Positions 51,646-62,259 of a stretch of DNA of 64,000 nt are shown in pieces. Origin of the DNA: Chara braunii (Eukaryota; Streptophyta; Charophyceae; Charales; Characeae); contig BFEA01000065.1 in NCBI GenBank assembly GCA_003427395.1, positions 3,711,294-3,775,293 on the forward strand, written 5' to 3'. Position 1 is the stretch's first letter; the number at the start of each line of letters is the position of its first letter. Under the pieces are notes generated by a model, which was not told where the DNA came from, did no database searches, and saw only the letters and a program-made list of their open reading frames with translations. Made by a program: the position numbers and the translations under genes.

Positions 51646-54167
51646 GGCCCGGTCGTCGTTAGTCGCGGCTGTGTAGCTGTGGCGCGTGAGCTTCGGGTCC
51701 TATCTTTCCTACGTGACACCTACCCTGCCAGGCACCATAGCTGTGTGAGAGCTATGGCGACAGTGCCCTGGCGTAGCCTATCCCTTGAGTGGGTAGGGAG
51801 TGCCTCTGCACTCTTACGTCTTGGCATCCTGGCAACTCCTCTCTGGACCTTCATACCAACTTACACACCTATAAGACCATGATACCGGAGGAGCCACCTT
51901 CTCCTCAAGCCTTCTGTTGAAAAGGGGGGGCTCCTTTTTCATCACCTAAAGACCGCGCGCTGCACTTCACGACACAACAGTTTGTCTGCCCTGTTCACTA
52001 AAAGTGGAGCGGCGTATCTGGACGCAGTGGGAGATCGTGCAACTGCGGTGGCAGCGCTCCGGCATATTGAAGGGCTGCAACAAGTCTCGTTTGGTTATCT
52101 TCGTCGCAAGGCAGTACGTTGCTCACTTGTTTCAGGTTCGGGGTTTTCATTTCATCCGGTTGCCATAGGTCACCCAAGCCTTGAGTGGCACGGGGAGTGT
52201 TCCACGCTCGACCTACGGTCAGCCTGGAATTCTGTGGATAATTTACTATGTTTATGTCTACGACAATTTTCGGGATAATATGTTGAAGACATGATTTCTC
52301 TGCTGGGCCCCGAAACCTTATGGAGTTTAGAGTTGGCTATGTAGTTGAATTTGGAATTGTTTTGTTGTTAGACTAAGTGTTGTTTTTCTTAATTGATATC
52401 GTGTAGATTTTTCGAAGTCTGTTTGGCTTTTACATGTTTAGGCGCAGTCATTCATATCCTTCTTCGGCATGGGAATTTTCTTGGTCTCCCCATATGAGGC
52501 TGCTTTTTACTAGTATGGAATTAGGATGGGTTGGTGTTTGTACGGTGGCTTATGATTGGAAATGAAGGCAATCTGGTGATAGTACTATGATACCCGTGGA
52601 TTTGCTAGTAGCGGCGCCACCTTGAGCAGTGAGAGTGTAAGAAGGGGCGGTGGGAACGCTACTGGTTAGGAGGCACAAGAGAACCGGTGAAGAGCAAACT
52701 GGAGTTGTACCCATTGTGTCCGCTAAACCACGAAGGACCAAGGGTGCGTGGTGGGAAACCCTTCATGGCAGCTCAGGCTCTTTGCGGGGTGTTCGAACAG
52801 AGTGGGTGAAAGGGTAGCTCGATACAGCAGCTAATGAGTGTGAGAACAAAGTAATCGGTACTATAGTCAGGGAGAAACCCAGGGAATTACTAATAGCGGC
52901 GCCATCTTGAGCAGTATGAGCCTATGAGGGTATCAAGAGGCGGTGGGAACGCTATTGGTTAGGTGCGACGAGAGAACCGGTGAGGAGCAAACTTAATCTG
53001 TACCAATTGTGTCCGCTAAAACTACGAAGGTCCAAGGGTGCGTGGTGGGAAACCCGTCGTGGTAGATCAGGCTCCTTGCAGGGTAGTGGAGTCGGGAGGG
53101 TAGCAGGGTCGCCCCTGCAGGTGTGATCAATTAACTGCTGTATGATTGTTTTCTATTTTTTGGGAGACAATACCACCACGTTCAGTTTGAAGTTGGTACG
53201 AGTTTGGGTTGAAATTTGGGATTATTTGGGATTATTTGGGATTATTTAGTCTGCTTTTGGAATAATTCAAGGGTTAAAATTACGTGGTTGCTCTAAGATC
53301 CGAACACTATGGAATTTAGAGTTGTCTACGTAGTAATTTTTGAACTGCTATGTTCTTACTGTCGTTTTCTGTATTTGAATAGTGTAGGAAGATATCGTAG
53401 TTTTTCTCATAAAAGTGGTGTTCTGTAAGCCCATGAAATAGTGTGATAGGGTCACCCAAGCCTTGAGTGGTACGGGGAGTGCTCAACGCCCGACCCCTGG
53501 TATTTTGGTAATTCCTGTGCATAATTTACCATTGAATTATTTAGGGTAGTATCCGGGAAATTAATTGATTAAAGATATGAGTTCGTGGTTGGATTGATGA
53601 AGCTCCGAAGTCCTTTGGGGTGGCGGCACCATTAGTGGGTGTGGGAGACTTGCTTGTGGCGGTGCTCTAAGCTCCGAAACCCTATGGAATTTAGAATTGT
53701 CTACGTAGTTGTTTTTTGAACTGTTTTGTAGTTATTGTCGTTTTCTATACTGTGGATTTTTTAGAAGTTGGTTTACTGTCCTTTTTGTATTTGAATTGTG
53801 TAGATCTTTCGAAGTTGGTTTAAGTTCTTCGCGAACTGCCTTGCACGTTCTTGAGTTTTGGCAGAGTAGAACTTGTAGCCTTTTGCCAGTAGTGTTCCGA
53901 ATTTAGAAACATGCCGGCGGTGTACTTCTTCTTCGGCGCTGCAAGGATATCAAGTTGTAGGCTGACGGATTGGAGAGGTTTGTCATGGTTGAGCTCAGCC
54001 GCCTTTTTATGTGCTTCAAGGCTACTTTGAGGAGTTTTGTCTTATTGAGACTGGGCGGTCGTGGGACGCTGGACCCGGTTTCCAACAGGTATCTCGTTAA
54101 TACCGGGTAGAACTGTGAGGTCCCCGGCCTCGACCACGTTTGTTTGAAATANAAAGTGACAACTTCT

Positions 54168-54197
<30 letters not shown>
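51646..54197 (+). mobile_element. 2.55-kb ORF-less retroposon ending in a LINE-type tail
   Basis: The plus-strand insert ends with the LINE 3' hairpin motif (gggacgctggacccggtttcc at about 54067-54087), then gaactgtgaggtccccgg... at about 54109 and a 30-base A-run. It is bracketed by a 16-bp duplication. No frame in it resembles a LINE protein. The body is non-coding sequence with internal repeats. It is probably a non-autonomous element that captured a LINE tail. Confidence 0.75.
52166..53760. repeat. Internal repeats of the 2.55-kb retroposon
   Basis: A 190-base block with agcggcgccaccttgagcag and gtgcgtggtgggaaaccc occurs at about 52610 and again 285 bp on. A caagccttgagtgg block occurs at about 52172 and 53457. 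A tatggaatttagagttgtct block occurs near 52309, 53309 and 53691. A gggattattt minisatellite lies at 53218-53248. Confidence 0.75.
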
Positions 54198-54201
<4 letters not shown>

Positions 54202-54369
54202 CTCTTGGATTATCAAATAAAGGTTGATCGAGTATCTCAGTCCTAGTTGTTGGTTCCCTGAGAGTGACTGGGCCCAATTTATTCCAAGCGTAGAGAATTT
54301 GGCGCCAGGTGGACAATCTGGGTCTGCGATGCGTAAAGGAAGGGAGCAGCAAGCATGGCCAAATATCCT
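54198..54369 (-). pseudogene. LINE-D piece 2
   Basis: The minus-strand frame reads DIWPCLLLPSFTHRR, LYAWNKLGPVTLREP, QPLFDNPRV, aligning with VWICSLVPSF, LAWNKLRPTSIKDP and QCLFDNPLI of LINE-C. It joins piece 1 through the 20-bp target (54350-54369 and 57536-57555) and piece 3 through the 16-bp target. Confidence 0.85.
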
Positions 54370-54385
54370 TTTCTTTTTTAGACAA

Positions 54386-55222
54386 CTCCGCGGGTGACCG
54401 CTGCACAGTTTCGAATTCGCAGGAATACCAGTCCACTCCAAGCTTGGGCGAAGACAAGTTCGAAACTCCAAGCTTGGGCGAAGACTAGTTCGAAATTGCA
54501 TTTTTTTTTTTTTTTTTTTTTAAATCTCGGCCGTGGCCGAGGCATCGCGGCCGTGGCCCAGCTATGCGACGGGATGCTCTCTCTTTCTTTTTTTTTTTTT
54601 CCCTTTTTTTTACCTCGGATGTGGCCGAGGCATCGCGGCAGTGGCCAGCCATGCGACAGTGCTTGAAAAAAAAAAAAAAAAACGAGAGTGAATCTTCCAC
54701 TAAAACATGGAAAGATGCACCGCGAAATTGCATTATTATTATTATTTTTTTTTAATCTCGGCCGTGGCCGAGGCATCGCGGCCGTGGCCCAGCCACGTGG
54801 CGGGATGCTCTCTCTTTCTTTCTTTCTTTTTTTTCCTTTTTCTTATCTCGGATGTGGCCGAGTCATCGCGGCAGTGGCCAGCCACGCGACAGTGCTTGAA
54901 AAAAAAAAAAAAACGGGAGTGAATCTTCCACTAGAATATGGAAAGATGCACCGCCACGAGGCCCCAAGGATGACACGCATAGGTTGTTGTCAACCCGTGT
55001 ATATCGTTGGGCCCCTGTATCCCCTTTGCACAAAAGACAAAAATCATGGCGCTGTATCTTTCCATGCTCTAGCGAAGATTCACTCCCTGTATCTCATTGG
55101 GACCCTCTGCGTTTCCGGTAGGCCGCCGAGCGCATTTTTCCTTGCAGTTTCGAACTTGTCTTCGCCCAAGCTTGGAGTGGACTGTTATTCCTGCGAATTC
55201 GAAACTGTGCAGCGGTCACCCG
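54386..55222. mobile_element. Foldback element with 85-bp inverted arms
   Basis: The arms, about 54386-54470 and 55138-55222, are inverted copies with one or two mismatches (ctccgcgggtgaccgctgca at the outer ends). The space between holds two direct copies of a roughly 230-bp unit, starting gaaattgcatt at 54493 and 54724. Each unit contains ctcggccgtggccgaggc palindromes and an H1-like agtgaatcttcca...atggaaagatg core. An H1-like inverted core also lies at 55012-55100. Mobility is inferred. Confidence 0.7.
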
Positions 55223-55230
55223 CGGAGGTT

Positions 55231-55264
<34 letters not shown>

Positions 55265-55339
55265 CAATTGCTCCAATCTATTCGTTGGGGAGCATCACGT
55301 GCTGGGAACCGGGCCGAGCGTCCCTTATAATGGGAATAC

Positions 55340-55405
55340 ATTGATGACTGACAATTGATGATATTTGGGATGATTTAGGATGATTTAGGATGATTTAGGA
55401 TTTAG
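55340..55405. repeat. Minisatellite (tgatttagga)n
   Basis: Three to four copies of a ten- to twelve-base unit. Confidence 0.85.
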
Positions 55406-55589
55406 GATGTCGGAGTGGATGATTGAGGTCATGAAATAGAGCTAGATGATGACTAACCATAATGATTGTCTACTCAGCACTCAAATACTATCCTATCCCT
55501 AGTTTCCTGTATCCATTCCAACCAACCAATCACAATTGAGCCCGTGTTGTGCACCAATCAGGCCTCTTCCCGGTCTCACACACCCCAAT

Positions 55590-55780
55590 CTGGCTCGATT
55601 ACAGGGCAGCGCTACCCACCCCAGCTCCGACCATCGTCGGCCAGATTGTAGCCATTAGTCAAGTTTGCAGATCGCCTTCCTCCCTCGTCAATCCCAGAAC
55701 TCCATACAAAGCCTCAAGCTCCTACTCAAGCAGGTTACAGGGCATTGCCCCAACGTCGGCTAGCGTCGTTTTGGCGCCAA
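55590..55780. repeat. Repeated ggttacaggg...ccccagctccg motif
   Basis: Blocks at about 55598 and 55731 share ttacagggca and gcyacc/gcccca...cgtcgg sequence with blocks at about 61278 and 61421. A low-copy dispersed repeat with no coding function recognised. Confidence 0.45.
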
Positions 55781-55899
55781 CTCAACCTGGCCATTACACA
55801 AAAAGACTCAATTAGGAAATTAGCTAATCTAGAATGCCAACTAGAAATCCAGGATCTGATAATATCAAAGTCCAAATCTAAGACCTGAAATTTGACGAG

Positions 55900-57130
55900 T
55901 ACCCTGAGATGATCACAAAGATGATGGATAATGATGACGATGCTGATGATTATTCCTCTCCACCCCTCCCCTTCTTCCATGTACTCTCCTCCTCTCCCCC
56001 CATTTCCTCTTCTCCTCTCGCTGCCTCCGCTGAGCCGAACCCCGCTATCAGGATGAAGTTCCTATCAGCCCCAACAAGAGAGAGAACCTCCCAATTCCCT
56101 TCTACCTTGAGGTAACCAGTTCCCCCAAAAGGTGTAACTCAAAACTAACACTCTGACCTAGTCTGCCTCCGCCAGGAGAAAATGCGCCCCCATACATATC
56201 TCCCAGCCCCAGCCCAGGTTATCTCCCATCATCTGCATCTACTCCCTAGAGGGCAACCACCTCCCACCTTGTGTTACCCCTGCGGAGTAGCGCTCCCTTC
56301 ATGACCAACCTACCTACCAACTAGACCATAACCTATCTGGGCGAAAAAAATATAACCACCAAAACAGAGATAACTACTGATTGATGAAAAAATGAATAAA
56401 AAAACCGTGATGATGATGATGATGCTGATGATAAAGATTCAGATTGTAGATGATGATGAAATAAAATTGGCGAAAATAAGTAAGGAACATCTGACTTGCG
56501 ATGCCCTAATGACATCAGTGTGGAGGATTGACAACTCACTATTGCTGTAATGAAAATAAAAGATGACAATGATTACGATTTTGACAGAGAAGTCTGAATG
56601 ATGATCATAAACAAGATAAGAAAGGGAAATGGTGAGGATGACAACCGTCAACAGTGAAATGGAGATGGCGATCAGCAGCAAAAAAAAAATACGCGGGTGA
56701 CGCAAATGACAAGCAGCTTTGATGTGTGAAGACAACCAGCGGCAATGCCAATGATAAACCAATGCTTCAGATGAAAAAACTTGCACACGAAAAAAAACAA
56801 CAAAAGAATACAAGACTGAAGAAGAGCTCCCTTGATGATGATCTCACCGACGATCCTCCTGGTGTGATGATGCTCCAAGCTGGTCCAGCGTTCTCCACTC
56901 TTCGGTTCCACGGGGCTGACTCCACTTTCTTCCACTGACATCGACTTTCGCCAACGCGCTCGAGCGCTCCAACCTCTATAAGGGCATTGGCTATGAAGTA
57001 CTAGACGTTGAAAGCACAGGGAAAATGGACAAAAAGCAGCTTCCACCACCATTTTCCTTTTTCCACAATGCTTCAGGCCAGCTGCCACATCAGCCTGTGA
57101 CATGGATTGGCCAAGCGCCTCTGGACGCCA
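55900..57130. other. Unassigned sequence with GAT-rich stretches
   Basis: gatgatgat runs lie at about 55910-55950 and 56408-56460. No supported gene. Open frames are short and compositionally biased. Confidence 0.5.
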
Positions 57131-57229
57131 CGCGTGTGTTAAGCGCTATCGCCTGATCCTTCTATCTCCTCACAGCATCTTCATGCCAACGCATCACCAT
57201 GCACTAGCTGTCAGCAGCATGCCACGTGT

Positions 57230-57430
57230 ACGAAGCCAGCACCATGCCATCCGCTAGTCGCCAGCGCCTCGCTGTTTGGCCGTAGCCAACACCTCGCCAT
57301 CCGTGAGCGACCAGCGCCTCGCTCCTCTTAGGGAGCCAGCGCCTCACCGCCTTTGAACCACCAGCGCCCCGCTACCAGCGCCTCGCTACCAGCGCACAAC
57401 CAGCGGTTCACCACCGATGGATGACCAACG
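57230..57430. repeat. Degenerate minisatellite with ccagcgcctcgc unit
   Basis: At least six copies of ccagcgcctcgc or close variants are spaced 13-45 bp apart in a GC-rich stretch near the 5' end of the 3.17-kb insert. Confidence 0.75.
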
Positions 57431-57555
57431 CCCTGCCAAGCGCACGCTGCTAGCGCCACACCTCCAGCACGAGCATTGACGTCAGCATGCTCCGCCATTA
57501 CACGAGCGCTAACACGCGCTCCCTACACTTCGTTTCAAGCATGGTCAAATATCCT

Positions 57556-59714
57556 GATGTTGATCAAAGTTCCATTTTGTGCCCAGCAGGTACTCGGCAA
57601 ACAAAATCCAGGCTTCGGGTGTGTTAGCTAGCATGGCCAAAACTGGCCATTTCGCAAGTAGGGCCAAGTTTTGCTGCTTCGGGTCTAACAGTCCTAAATC
57701 TCCCAGTTTCTTGGGGGTTGCAACAGTCTCCCACGCCACCTTGGACGTACAACTCTGATCCTCTGTCGCCTCGGGTTTCCACAAGAGTTTTGTTGAGCGT
57801 CGTCGGATGGTTTTGTAAGCCTCCCCACCCAAAAGGTGGACAGCCAGGACATACCACAGCGTGGAAAAGGCTGCGGGCGACAGAACCAGTGCCCGGCCAA
57901 ATAAAGATAGAAATTTGTCCCGCTCCCACCTGCTAATCTTTTCCAGCACACTTCTTTCGAGCAGATTATCTTGAGATCTTTTGCAGTTCGACATAGACAC
58001 CTGAACACCCAGCAACCGTTTTGAGGCGTCCACCGGTACTGATTTCATGCCCCAGTCGCCTGAGAAAGATAAAGGTTCTGGCATCAGAACCACCGACTTG
58101 GACCAATTAATGGAGGCTTCAGACAGGAAACAATAATCTTCTAATACTTTGTGTAGTTCCCTAGTGGAGTCCAGAGCATTATCACAGGCCAGTGTAAGAT
58201 CATCTGCAATAACCCCCCCTTTCCAATGAAAGGAGGGGGAGATCTTTAAGCCTTGAATTCTATCATTGTGACGACTGTTGTCAAGGAGCACGTCCAATTG
58301 CAAGACAAATAGCAGGGGAGTTAGCAGACATCCTTGGCGCAGGGACCGCGATAACTCAAAGGGCTTGGACAAGGGACCACATTCACCATTGCAGAGGCTT
58401 GCGAATACATTGCCTTAAACCACCAGTACCTCCTAAAAGTGCTCCGCGTTAACGGCCAGCCAAAAGTGGAAATCGTGTCGTTTCCACTTGGCTGAATTGG
58501 GGCTACCGGCCCAGGCCCATTCATCCCAAAAGCTACGCCCGTTAACATGGAGCACTTTTAGGAGGTACTGGTGGTTTAACTAGCTTGCAGAAGATTGTGC
58601 CGAACCCCATATGGGACAGGGTGGTCGCCACGAAGGACCACCCCACCCTGCCATAAGCCTTTTCCAGGTCAAGCAATAGAATTGCCACTTCTCTTTTCTC
58701 CAAGCTAATTACCTATAACGCCTGCACAATTGCCAAGATGTTATCAAATATTGATCTCCCTTGGACGAAGGCTCCTTGCTCAGGGCCGATGAGGGCGAAC
58801 AGATGTCTGGCTAGTCTGATGGCCAGAGCTTTAGCCAGAATTTTATAGGCCACGTTAAGAAGTGAGATAGGCCGCAAATTACAGATTTCTCTCTTATCAC
58901 CTTTTTTATACAACAGTGAGATAATGCCCAGCAGGAAACCCTTAGGAGCCTACCTTCTGTAACAGCATGATTGCAGATTTTCGTGAGGAACGGTCCCATA
59001 GCCTCCCAGGTTACTATGAACAATTCAACCGGAAGACCGTCAATTCCCAAACACTTTCCAATTGACATCCTCCTGGTTGTGTTGAGTAGCTTCTCTTGGG
59101 TAAACGGTCTGTCGAGATCCAGTCTGCCTGCTGACGAAATACGCACCTGTGTACGGTCCTAGACGGAAGAGGAGATCGATAAGTCCGAATCAAATGAATC
59201 AGCCGGTCGGATTGTTGTTAGGATATTGGAGAAGTACTCCATGACGTATTCACACATTGAGGTTGTAGTGAGCGCTAGGGGGGAGTCTGAAGCAAACGGG
59301 TGCTGCAGTTCTCTAGGAAGTAGCTTCGTGCCTTCAATCAACAGTGAGCGGAAGGTGAGTTTAGTCATACGATCCTGGCCCTTGAGACCTCTGATTTTAA
59401 GCCGTTCTAACCACTGTGCGTGACGCTGTGTCTCCAAAGTTTCCATCTGAATCAAAAGATTTTTTTTGACCCTAGCCCAGTACACGTTGCCATAAGGATC
59501 AAACCCCATCCTAGACTCCGCCTCTAGTATTTGCCTTTCAGATTCTCCTATGTTAGTTTGCGATGGCCAGCTTTGATCTGTGCTCCCCAGCTGGATAATG
59601 GTCCGAAAAGTTTGAGACTTCCAGGTCTAACCATGTGCAGCGATCCCACTGAGCGCCCCTGACCAACACGAAATCCAGTCTTCGACGAGGCGGCGGAGTG
59701 TGTTTGTCTGGTTG
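57556..59714 (-). pseudogene. LINE-D piece 1: endonuclease end and reverse transcriptase
   Basis: The minus strand starts with the endonuclease C-terminal RRRLDFVLV and FSDHYP (about 59690-59600). The connector follows (59509-59159: QWLERLKIRGLKGQDRMTKL). RT N-terminal blocks come next (SIGKCLGIDGLPVE, KKGDKREICNLRPIS, EQGAFVQGRSIFDN), with a frameshift near 58910. The DLEKAYGRVGWSF region has Gly where Asp of motif A's second position is usual (KAYD). After the MITE it reads RSLRQGCLLTPLLF and VIADDLTLACDN with an intact ADD near 58197-58206. It continues to FAEYLLGTKW and stops in the target duplication. Broken by shifts and the MITE, but with a near-complete RT. Confidence 0.87.
58419..58575. 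mobile_element. MITE family T, copy 1 (157 bp, TTAA target)
   Basis: Inverted termini of about 27 bp start ACCACCAGTACCTCCTAAAA. TTAA is on both sides (58415-58418, 58576-58579). Removing it with one TTAA restores the LINE-D frame across KLVKAMYSQASA. TTAA is the target of piggyBac-like elements. A TA target inside TTAA (mariner-like) gives the same picture and cannot be excluded. Confidence 0.9.
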
Positions 59715-59726
59715 TACAGGTTACAA
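59715..59726. repeat. LINE-D target-site duplication, right (12 bp)
   Basis: Exact match of 37166-37177. It abuts the 5'-truncated end of LINE-D. Confidence 0.85.
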
Positions 59727-59945
59727 GTTGGTTTGTAGGCTTCTTAGTTGTTTTTGTTGTAGGCTTCTCAGTTGTTTTGGTTGTATTTTCTTTTGTTGTT
59801 TTCCTCTCGACTCCTGATATGCGCTTGGCCGGTGATGCCTCGCTCGTAATCAGGAGCCGACCACACATATGTGTGGGACGCCGGGCCCGTTCCTTAGCTT
59901 GTATAAGTGATTTCTTCCGGTAAAAGAAAAGAAAAAGAAAACTCC
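59727..59945. repeat. gttgttt-rich repeats and a LINE-tail-like motif
   Basis: A gtaggcttctyagttgtttt unit is tandemly repeated (period about 29) at 59735-59790. A plus-strand gggacgccgggcccgttcc tail motif at 59876-59894, followed by an A-rich end to 59942, resembles the end of an older retroposed LINE tail. Confidence 0.55.
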
Positions 59946-60149
59946 ATTAACCGGCTTCGGCTGAAAACAATCTGAAAAAAGCAGGAAATGCATGAACGGG
60001 GTCAGAACAGCTGCTAAAGCAGCAAAACTATTGACTCTGATGAACGCTCAAGAAACATGTAAAACCTCAAAGTACTAAGGAGAACGCTCGGAATACCAAT
60101 CTTTTTCACCCACCCCTTCCACAGCAAAAGAGAGAGGCTGTTTCGTTGA

Positions 60150-60337
60150 ACCGCCGCAGCCGAGCCCTTGAGCGCCGAGATTTGTGGAAGCATCAGTAGG
60201 GAGGGCGTTTTTCATTTTGTTTTGGCTGGCGGCGACAGGCGTTTCGATCTGGTTGCCCGAAGCCCCGAAATGGCCTGATGTTTTTGGTGGTGGCGGCCAG
60301 TTTCTTTTCTGCAAGGCTGGGGTTGTGTACTGCTGGT
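60150..60337. mobile_element. MITE family T, copy 2 (188 bp, diverged)
   Basis: The right end GTACTGCTGGT is followed by TTAA (60338-60341). The left end ACCGCCGCAG is preceded by TTGA. The interior (ttttggctggcggcgacagg ... gttgcccgaagccccgaaa) matches copy 4 at 62062. Confidence 0.65.
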
Positions 60338-60737
60338 TTAATACACCCCATCAATACCATACCAGCCCCAGAATAGGACAATCCTCAATTACTGGCCCTA
60401 CCCCCCCATACACAGCACTTCCCTCCAAGCTACACTACCTCTGCAGGGTAGGACTCCTTCCCCACTAGCAACTAAATGACGGCGGAAGGACGACGAGGTC
60501 AGCCACTGACGCTCATCCCTTCTTCCCCCCTAGAGGACAAAACATCCCCCCTGCCCTTGAACTGCCCCCGCCGAAAGGAGCCACCCTTCTCCTCGTCGGC
60601 CCCAGTTCAGGACAAGCCCCCTAATCTGTCCCCACCGCTCCCTCATGGACATACAGTTCCCACACAAAGTACGCCCCTCTGAACGGTCGTTCCCCCATCC
60701 CTCTGTCCCAGCCCGCCCAATGAGATAGCGCCTTTAA

Positions 60738-60888
60738 ACCACCAGTACTTGCTGATAAATCCGCATGTTAGATGGCAGCCATTGGTACAGTGCCGCGACC
60801 ATTTCTTTCGAATGAATATAGCCCATTCATTCCAGCACTTCCGGTCACCTTGTCGTCAATGATGGAATTATCAGAAAGTACTGGTGGT
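60738..60888. mobile_element. MITE family T, copy 3 (151 bp)
   Basis: Termini ACCACCAGTACTTGCTGATAA and ttatcagaaagtactggtgg. Flanks TTAA on the left (60734-60737) and TTCA on the right. No ORF. Confidence 0.82.
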
Positions 60889-61264
60889 TTCACACCACTC
60901 ATCGGTAAATAAGCGCCCCTTGTCTCTATCTGGGCCTGCCAAGGCTGATCAAATCCATCCCCAGCCCCAGAATAGACCAACCCTCTCATATGCCTCTTCT
61001 CTCGGAAGAACTTACACCTCCTGACCTCCCGCTGTGTGTACTCCTCGCAGGATCATGATAGAGCTCCCGTCCTCTAGGCCAAAAGGCCCCAACCTGAAGA
61101 GGATGCTTCAGAACAAACCCTGCACCTCGAAATTCTCATCAGAAAGCACACTGAAGAAGAACTGGAAGAACTCATGAACACGAATACCCAAAAAAAACAC
61201 GCAGAACCTCCACCGACGCAGGAAAATCCAAAAAGAAGACCACTTCTCTCTACCAGACCTCTGG

Positions 61265-61500
61265 CCCCCAACAAGCTGGGTTACACACTGTCAGGTGGTG
61301 CCACCTTGCCCCGGCTTGGGGCAGCATCGCTCTAGCTTCAGCCCGCCAATAGCCACTGAAACCGCCCCCCCAAAGCGGTCCCCCAGGTCTCTCTGCCCGA
61401 CCTCTCACCCCCAACAGGCTGGGTTACAGGCTTGCGCCACCTTGCCCCAGCTCCGGCCAGTGTCGCTCCTGCATAGGCCAATCATGAGCCACTGAATTTG
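61265..61500. repeat. Two-copy tandem repeat, 143-bp unit
   Basis: acaagctgggttacacactg at 61271 and acaggctgggttacaggctt at 61414 begin similar blocks with gccaccttgcccc and ccactgaa. Related to the ggttacaggg motif near 55.6 kb. Confidence 0.7.
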
Positions 61501-61504
61501 GCTC

Positions 61505-62050
61505 CCTCAGCTAGTGGTCACAGACGATCTTCCGGGGGATATTATCCTCCTTTCGACCCTATGTCTAACCGAGAACTCAGGGCAGAAAAGAAAGATTTAT
61601 CAACAACTGCCACCTGCTGCCCTCCCACATCATCCATTGCAAACGCTTCAAGAAAACATTCTCTGACTTGTTGGCCGCCCCCTGGCCCCTAATGAACCGT
61701 GACGCTAAAAAAGTACGTTCAGAATTTTCGAACTTGAAATTGGGCTCATAGAAATGGATTTACTATCATTTTAAAAAATAAAATTTCACAACGGATACCA
61801 TGGAAATGAAGGATTCAAATTTATACTTACTGAGGCTTTTTATAGACATGGATTTTGGTAGTTAGGAAGTAGAACTTAGGAGTAGTCAATACCATCACGG
61901 TGAAAGTTTAGAATTCGAACTTATTCTATAACATTGAGGAATTTTTAGATGAGAATCAGGGTTTCGATATTTGGAAATTAGAATTTCAAATTAGATTATA
62001 GAGTCGAATTTTATAAAGTTAGAAACTAGAAATTTGAACTTGAGAAGGAT
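61505..62050. other. Unassigned stretch, AT-rich after 61690
   Basis: No gene, RNA or element recognised. Confidence 0.5.
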
Positions 62051-62061
62051 CAGGGCATTAA

Positions 62062-62255
62062 ACCACCAGTCCTTCGCCCAGCTATTGATGTCGAGCCTGA
62101 ATTTTCCCCGCACACCTAAAAAAGACGAAGCGACGCGGGCCCGCTTTTGGCTGGCGCCACCAGTCATTTTGGTCTGGTACCCGAACCCCCCAAAAAAATG
62201 CACCGCGTTAACGTGAAAGGCCCACAGCCTATGTATGGGCCAAAGTACTGGAGGT
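62062..62255. mobile_element. MITE family T, copy 4 (194 bp, TTAA target)
   Basis: The left end ACCACCAGTCC and right end gtactggaggt are flanked by TTAA on both sides (62058-62061, 62256-62259). Its interior is shared with copy 2. Confidence 0.85.
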
Positions 62256-62259
62256 TTAA

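Larger units (their letters stand above)
54370..57535 (-). mobile_element. 3.17-kb composite insert in LINE-D (20-bp TSD)
   Basis: It is bracketed by direct repeats 54350-54369 and 57536-57555, identical at 19 of 20 positions. The one difference turns a Trp codon into TGA in the right copy. On the minus strand it ends in a short A-rich tail (54382-54370). Inside there is a foldback element (54386-55222). There is also a 36-base T-run at 55229-55264, next to a LINE-tail motif at 55296-55321, which marks the end of another minus-strand retroposon. The rest has no recognisable gene. Confidence 0.75.
37178..59714 (-). mobile_element. LINE-D, one L1-type element split into four pieces by nested insertions
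   Basis: The pieces, in element order, are 59714-57556, 54369-54198, 51645-51548 and 38551-37178, together about 3.8 kb. Each junction carries its own target duplication: 20 bp, 16 bp and 4 bp (GCAG). The reading frame continues from piece to piece when one duplicate is dropped. The 3' end is an A-rich tail at about 37218-37178. The 12-bp duplication tacaggttacaa flanks the whole. The element is 5'-truncated within the endonuclease. A TTAA-type MITE also sits inside the first piece. Confidence 0.88.

Noticed and set aside
52590-53110. CRISPR-like array or rRNA-related repeats
   Set aside because: Only two long diverged copies, no regular short repeats or spacers, and no similarity to rRNA that I recognise. 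The genome is eukaryotic in character.
54159-54200. Poly(A) at 54170 as the tail of the LINE-D piece
   Set aside because: LINE-D runs on the minus strand, and the A-run belongs to the plus-strand 2.55-kb insert, as shown by its 16-bp target duplication.
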